13,677 nt of DNA, from positions 1 through 13,677 of the forward strand of contig JANMZX010000021.1 in NCBI GenBank assembly GCA_031383745.1, read 5' to 3'. The position numbers were made by a program, and so were the translations under genes. A model generated the notes under the pieces. The model was given only the letters and a program-made list of their open reading frames with translations, did no database searches and had not been told where the DNA came from. Below, in pieces: positions 13,560 to 13,677 of the stretch (positions within the stretch are counted from its first letter, which is position 1; each line of letters starts with the position of its first letter). This stretch comes from CAISIP01 sp031383745 (lineage in GTDB: Bacteria; Pseudomonadota; Gammaproteobacteria; Burkholderiales; Burkholderiaceae_C).

Positions 13560-13677
13560 TCAGAGGCCGGCGAAAACGCCGTTGCGGGCGACGATCCGGC
13601 CGCGGCTGATGACCGTGCGGTTCGGGGTGCGTTCCAGCACCGCGGCCGCCAGGTTCTCGGCCGGGACAAGCACCAGG
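13560..13677 (-). CDS. Amidohydrolase/cytosine-deaminase-like protein, C-terminal end only
   Basis: A minus-strand frame runs from the window edge to a TGA at 13562-13560. The 38 visible residues include LVLVPAENLAAAVLERTP and TVISRGRIVARNGVFAGL, which is the usual closing beta-sandwich of cytosine deaminase and related amidohydrolases (a 'DLVLxxA..' strand and 'RxVixRGRVVA' strand). The catalytic part lies beyond the window. The stop is 18 bp upstream of the next amidohydrolase start, so the two are probably cotranscribed and may act on related compounds. The exact family cannot be set from this fragment. Confidence 0.7.
   Translation of the reverse strand, partial: LVLVPAENLAAAVLERTPNRTVISRGRIVARNGVFAGL

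Overview
The window is GC-rich (roughly two thirds G+C by eye), gene-dense and mostly made of ordinary-looking chromosomal genes with strong G/C third-position bias. Gene content (a CreA-family protein, an S58 DmpA-type aminopeptidase, an amidase, an ornithine-cyclodeaminase-family enzyme, paired amidohydrolases) and a short peptide-like repeat with the core PKGEYRNAQHGGC suggest a betaproteobacterium of the Burkholderiales, probably Comamonadaceae. That assignment is inference; no rRNA or tRNA gene is present to fix it. No CRISPR array, transposase, integrase or tRNA was found.

Layout. 1-1004 (+): 3' part of a bacterial M14 zinc carboxypeptidase with its N-terminal domain. 1005-1095: AT-rich promoter-like gap with a 12-bp tandem repeat. 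1096-2313 (+): Fic-domain protein with a built-in inhibitory motif. 2354-3475 (+): S58 (DmpA/BapA-like) self-processing aminopeptidase. 3497-4000 (-): unrecognised protein with two copies of a small beta-rich module. 4040-5254 (-): AAA-type ATPase with a C-terminal DUF4143 domain. 5362-5742 (-): N-terminally truncated HNH endonuclease remnant lying directly behind the gshA stop codon in the same frame. 5743-7299 (-): gshA. 7351-8775 (-): amidase-signature hydrolase. A 62-bp divergent gap with a perfect palindrome leads to 8838-9812 (+), an ornithine cyclodeaminase/mu-crystallin-family protein. 9877-10317 (+): small predicted lipoprotein. 10320-10787 (-): creA, preceded on the same strand by a GNAT acetyltransferase (10807-11550). 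11551-11849: non-coding or micro-ORF stretch with about three tandem 62-63-bp units, each carrying a Shine-Dalgarno and/or ATG on the minus strand. 11850-12062 (+): probable small protein. 12075-13541 (-): amidohydrolase lacking the usual HxH. 13560-13677 (-): C-terminus of a second amidohydrolase, probably the first gene of the same operon.

Functional theme. Several enzymes act on C-N bonds of peptides, amides and amino-acid-derived imines (M14 peptidase, S58 aminopeptidase, amidase, OCD/ketimine-reductase family, two amidohydrolases), which fits nitrogen scavenging, but they lie in separate transcription units and a single pathway cannot be shown from sequence alone. The stretch 3497-5742 looks like an accessory insert between housekeeping genes. 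The most unusual features are the tandem RBS/ATG repeats upstream of the GNAT-creA operon, the HNH remnant abutting gshA, the palindrome built from two convergent stop codons at 12059-12078, and the HxH-less amidohydrolase.
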